Positions 21,010 through 21,970 of a DNA stretch of 21,970 nucleotides are shown here, piece after piece (position 1 is the stretch's first letter; every line of letters begins with the position of its first letter). Below the pieces are notes generated by a model, which did no database searches, was not told where the DNA came from, and was given only the letters and a program-made list of their open reading frames with translations. The stretch is from Oscillospiraceae bacterium. Lineage in GTDB: Bacteria > Bacillota_A > Clostridia > Oscillospirales > Oscillospiraceae. The position numbers and the translations under genes are program-made. The stretch covers positions 1 to 21,970 of the forward strand of contig JAFYVA010000121.1 in NCBI GenBank assembly GCA_017549325.1. The letters are read 5' to 3'.

Positions 21010-21970
21010 ATGAGCCACATCACCATTTGCGGTACCTCCCCCCTGCGGGGTGAGATATCCCTGCAACGGGCCAAGAACAGCGTTCTGCCCATCCTTGCCG
21101 CCACGCTGCTCCATCGGGGGCAAAGCCGTATCCGAAACTGTCCGTCTCTGTCCGATGTGGAGGCGGCCATCGATATCCTGCGACATCTGGGCTGCCGCGT
21201 ACAGTGGCAGCAAGGGGATCTGCTGGTGGATGCCGCCTCACTTACCGGCTGCACCGTCCCGCCTGCCCTGATGCACCGCTGCCGCGCGTCGGTGCTCTTT
21301 CTGGGGGCGCTGCTGGGGCGCTGCGGCGAGGCGGAGCTCAGCTTCCCCGGCGGCTGCTGTCTGGGCCCGCGGCCCATTGATATGCATCTCTCGGCGCTGC
21401 AGGCGCTGGGTGCGGAGATCACCCTGCGGGGTGAGCGCGTCCGATGCTGTGCCCCGCGCCTTCGCGGGCGGGAGATCCGACTCCCCTTCCCCAGCGTGGG
21501 TGCCACGGAGAACGCCATGCTGGCCGCTGCCGCCGCCGAAGGGGTGACGGTCATCTCCAACGCCGCACGGGAGCCGGAGATCGCGGATCTGCAATCGTTT
21601 CTGCAAAAGCTGGGCGTCACGGTCCACGGGGCGGGCACCGCCACCGTCGCCATCGGCGGCAGAGCGCCCCTCCACAACGCCGAGCACCGCTGTATCGGCG
21701 ATCGGATCGTGGCCGCTACATATCTCTGTGCCGTCGCATCAGCAGGCGGGCAGATCACCGTACGGGATGTCGATTACCGCCATCTCACCCCCGTGCTGAC
21801 GGCGCTGCAGCAAGCCGGCTGCACCGTCTGTTCCACAGCCGACAGCATTACCCTCGCCTCCGACGGGCATCTGTGCGGAGTGGATGCGGTGCGTACCGCG
21901 CCCTATCCGGGCTTTCCCACCGATGCCCAGCCCCTGTTGATGGCGGCGCTTTTGCGCGCACGGGGCGAGA
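21010..21970 (+). CDS. murA: UDP-N-acetylglucosamine 1-carboxyvinyltransferase (MurA family), 5' part
   Basis: The frame is open from ATG 21010 to the window end (320 codons), so the C-terminus is missing. MurA adds enolpyruvate to UDP-GlcNAc, the first committed peptidoglycan step. Lys22-Asn23 in AKNSVLPIL, the catalytic loop FPGGCCLGPRPIDMH with Cys116 at the position of E. coli Cys115 (the fosfomycin target), SVGATENAM (162-170), NAAREPEIADL and FPTDAQ are all present. The usual PDRIE(T/A)GT reads GDRIVAAT (230-237), and the N-terminus lacks the common SGAKN Gly. It may be a divergent MurA or a second paralogue. AAAGGTGGGG precedes the start; a small hairpin (20975-20991) lies in the 58-base gap after murG. 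Confidence 0.88.
   Translation, partial: MSHITICGTSPLRGEISLQRAKNSVLPILAATLLHRGQSRIRNCPSLSDVEAAIDILRHLGCRVQWQQGDLLVDAASLTGCTVPPALMHRCRASVLFLGALLGRCGEAELSFPGGCCLGPRPIDMHLSALQALGAEITLRGERVRCCAPRLRGREIRLPFPSVGATENAMLAAAAAEGVTVISNAAREPEIADLQSFLQKLGVTVHGAGTATVAIGGRAPLHNAEHRCIGDRIVAATYLCAVASAGGQITVRDVDYRHLTPVLTALQQAGCTVCSTADSITLASDGHLCGVDAVRTAPYPGFPTDAQPLLMAALLRARGE

Noticed and set aside
19776..21758. 660-codon open frame on the minus strand opposite murG and murA
   Set aside because: Composition is typical of a GC shadow, no motif is recognisable, and both plus-strand genes are certain.
1..21970. Mobile elements, CRISPR arrays, tRNA or rRNA genes, phage or defence genes
   Set aside because: I saw no transposase or integrase motifs, regular repeat-spacer pattern, or cloverleaf-like sequence; the genes are mostly housekeeping and composition is even.

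Overview
The window is a GC-rich stretch of a bacterial chromosome. It most likely comes from a spore-forming member of the Clostridia (Bacillota), and an Oscillospirales-like gut anaerobe would fit. The grounds are spoVAD and spoVAE with a sigma-G-type promoter, a meso-diaminopimelate-type MurE, Firmicute GGAGG ribosome binding sites, several GTG starts, and a Firmicute-style mraZ-led division and cell-wall (dcw) cluster. The taxonomic call is inference; no rRNA gene or other marker settles it.

Layout. (1) Bases 1-1107 hold the 3' part of a GH2-family glycosidase, ended by a bidirectional terminator shared with the convergent block. (2) Bases 1164-6290 lie on the minus strand. In transcription order they are spoVAD, spoVAE, a Cu+ P-type ATPase (copA) with a heavy-metal domain at each end, and a PLP-dependent aminotransferase. 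Recognisable promoters precede spoVAD, copA and the aminotransferase. (3) Bases 6415-11171 lie on the plus strand as one tight operon: HAD-IIA phosphatase, MFS transporter, glycerophosphodiester phosphodiesterase, rsmD, coaD and a coiled-coil protein. Four-base ATGA overlaps link phosphatase to transporter, transporter to phosphodiesterase, and rsmD to coaD. The operon ends in two tandem terminators. (4) Bases 11386-21970 are the dcw cluster behind its own sigma-A promoter and a set of MraZ-type TGGG boxes: mraZ, rsmH, ftsL, a PASTA-bearing class B penicillin-binding protein, murE, mraY, ftsW/spoVE, murG and a murA homologue that runs off the window.

How the genes work together. In the dcw cluster MraZ is the likely autoregulator and RsmH modifies 16S rRNA. 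MurE and MraY act on the cytoplasmic and first lipid steps of peptidoglycan synthesis, MurG makes lipid II, and FtsW with the penicillin-binding protein polymerises and crosslinks it at the septum with FtsL. murD and murF are missing from their usual places. In the 6.4-11.2 kb operon a transporter, a phosphodiesterase and a phosphatase could form a scavenging unit, followed by housekeeping genes for ribosome and coenzyme A maturation.

I found no mobile element, CRISPR array, tRNA or rRNA, and no clearly novel multi-gene system. The best leads are small: a likely internal start that would release a CopZ-like chaperone from the copA tail, a full-consensus sigma-A promoter buried in rsmD, a long hairpin between ftsL and the penicillin-binding protein gene, and a MurA homologue with an altered conserved motif.
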